Of a stretch of DNA of 64,000 nt, positions 63,884 to 64,000 are shown piece by piece. A model generated the notes under the pieces. That model did not search any database and was not told where the DNA came from. It saw only the letters and a program-made list of their open reading frames with translations. A program made the position numbers and the translations under genes. The DNA is from JANRLL01 sp033762715 (lineage in GTDB: Bacteria; Pseudomonadota; Alphaproteobacteria; Rickettsiales; SXRF01). Where the stretch lies: NCBI GenBank assembly GCA_033762715.1, contig JANRLL010000005.1, positions 1 to 64,000 of the forward strand, given 5' to 3'. The first letter of the stretch is position 1; the number at the start of each line of letters is the position of its first letter.

Positions 63884-64000
63884 TTATTTTGTAGCCATTT
63901 TCTTACCGGCGATCGGCACCGCTTTACCTTTACGCGTACGCGCATTGGTATGAGTACGTTGGCCACGAACCGGTAAGCGCTTGCGATGACGCAAGCCACG
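63884..64000 (-). CDS. rpsM: 30S ribosomal protein S13, C-terminal fragment
   Basis: Only the last 38 codons are in the window: RGLRHRKRLPVRGQRTHTNARTRKGKAVPIAGKK... typical of uS13. The 5' part is beyond the window end. Confidence 0.93.
   Translation of the reverse strand, partial: RGLRHRKRLPVRGQRTHTNARTRKGKAVPIAGKKMATK

Overview
The window is a contiguous piece of a bacterial chromosome of moderate GC content that reads as Alphaproteobacteria. The taxonomic signals are the CtrA cell-cycle regulator with a ChpT-type phosphotransferase, a RegB/RegA (PrrBA/ActSR) redox two-component pair, an ATP12-type ATPase assembly factor, PccA/PccB and a bactofilin. No phage structural genes, transposases, rRNA genes or CRISPR arrays were seen. 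I cannot name the genus.

Layout. 1-7423 (minus): a two-partner secretion locus, with the outer-membrane transporter TpsB followed by a very large TpsA adhesin (at least 1856 codons, cut by the window start). The adhesin was not obvious because it has no stop inside the window; its frame was checked at several points. 7537-11558 (plus): ubiX, a YdcH-like small protein, an RlmD/TrmA-type RNA methyltransferase and lepA. 11539-14326: a Bcr/CflA drug exporter and a two-gene ABC exporter. 14392-14467: tRNA-Ala(GGC), followed by an accessory patch (14.6-16.4 kb) with an unknown protein and a frameshifted HEPN/AbiU2-like gene. 16368-21201 (plus): a secreted repeat protein, an EF-hand protein, an ECF sigma factor, a candidate membrane anti-sigma protein, a CnrX-like periplasmic sensor, DUF1800 and Tat-exported DUF1501.

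21418-29332 is a metal/respiration block: a TonB-dependent receptor, PepSY membrane protein, TonB, ExbB, ExbD, PCuAC and Sco1 on minus, divergent from regB-regA on plus. Two near-identical 17-bp palindromes resembling the RegA/PrrA consensus lie in the sco1/regB intergenic region and in front of the receptor, which suggests one redox regulon. 29461-32530 holds a TRIC-like channel, an EF-hand protein, an LpxR-like lipid A deacylase, exported MsrB and a DUF156 metal-type repressor with its own candidate operator.

32534-43731 is motility, chemotaxis and the cell cycle: fliJ-fliI divergent from ctrA (with a perfect TTAA-N7-TTAA CtrA box), then cheR, cheB, cheY, cheW, a hybrid cheA and chpT in one minus-strand run, an S24/CI-type repressor, and an NtrC-like regulator that has lost GAFTGA and the Walker B aspartate. 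43860-50287: a small secreted protein, queD, pdxH, and an arginine/ornithine/polyamine group (AstA, AstC/ArgD, a deoxyhypusine-synthase-like enzyme, ornithine decarboxylase). 50570-56146: guaB, an rsmB-like gene, an M23 peptidase overlapping a bactofilin, a hypothetical gene, tRNA-Leu(GAG) and lipB. 56170-61812 (minus): crcB, rluA-family, atp12, pccB, pccA. 61940-64000 (minus): the end of the ribosomal operon (rpsM fragment, rpsK, rpoA, rplQ) with a terminator. No gene-free stretch exceeds 300 bases.
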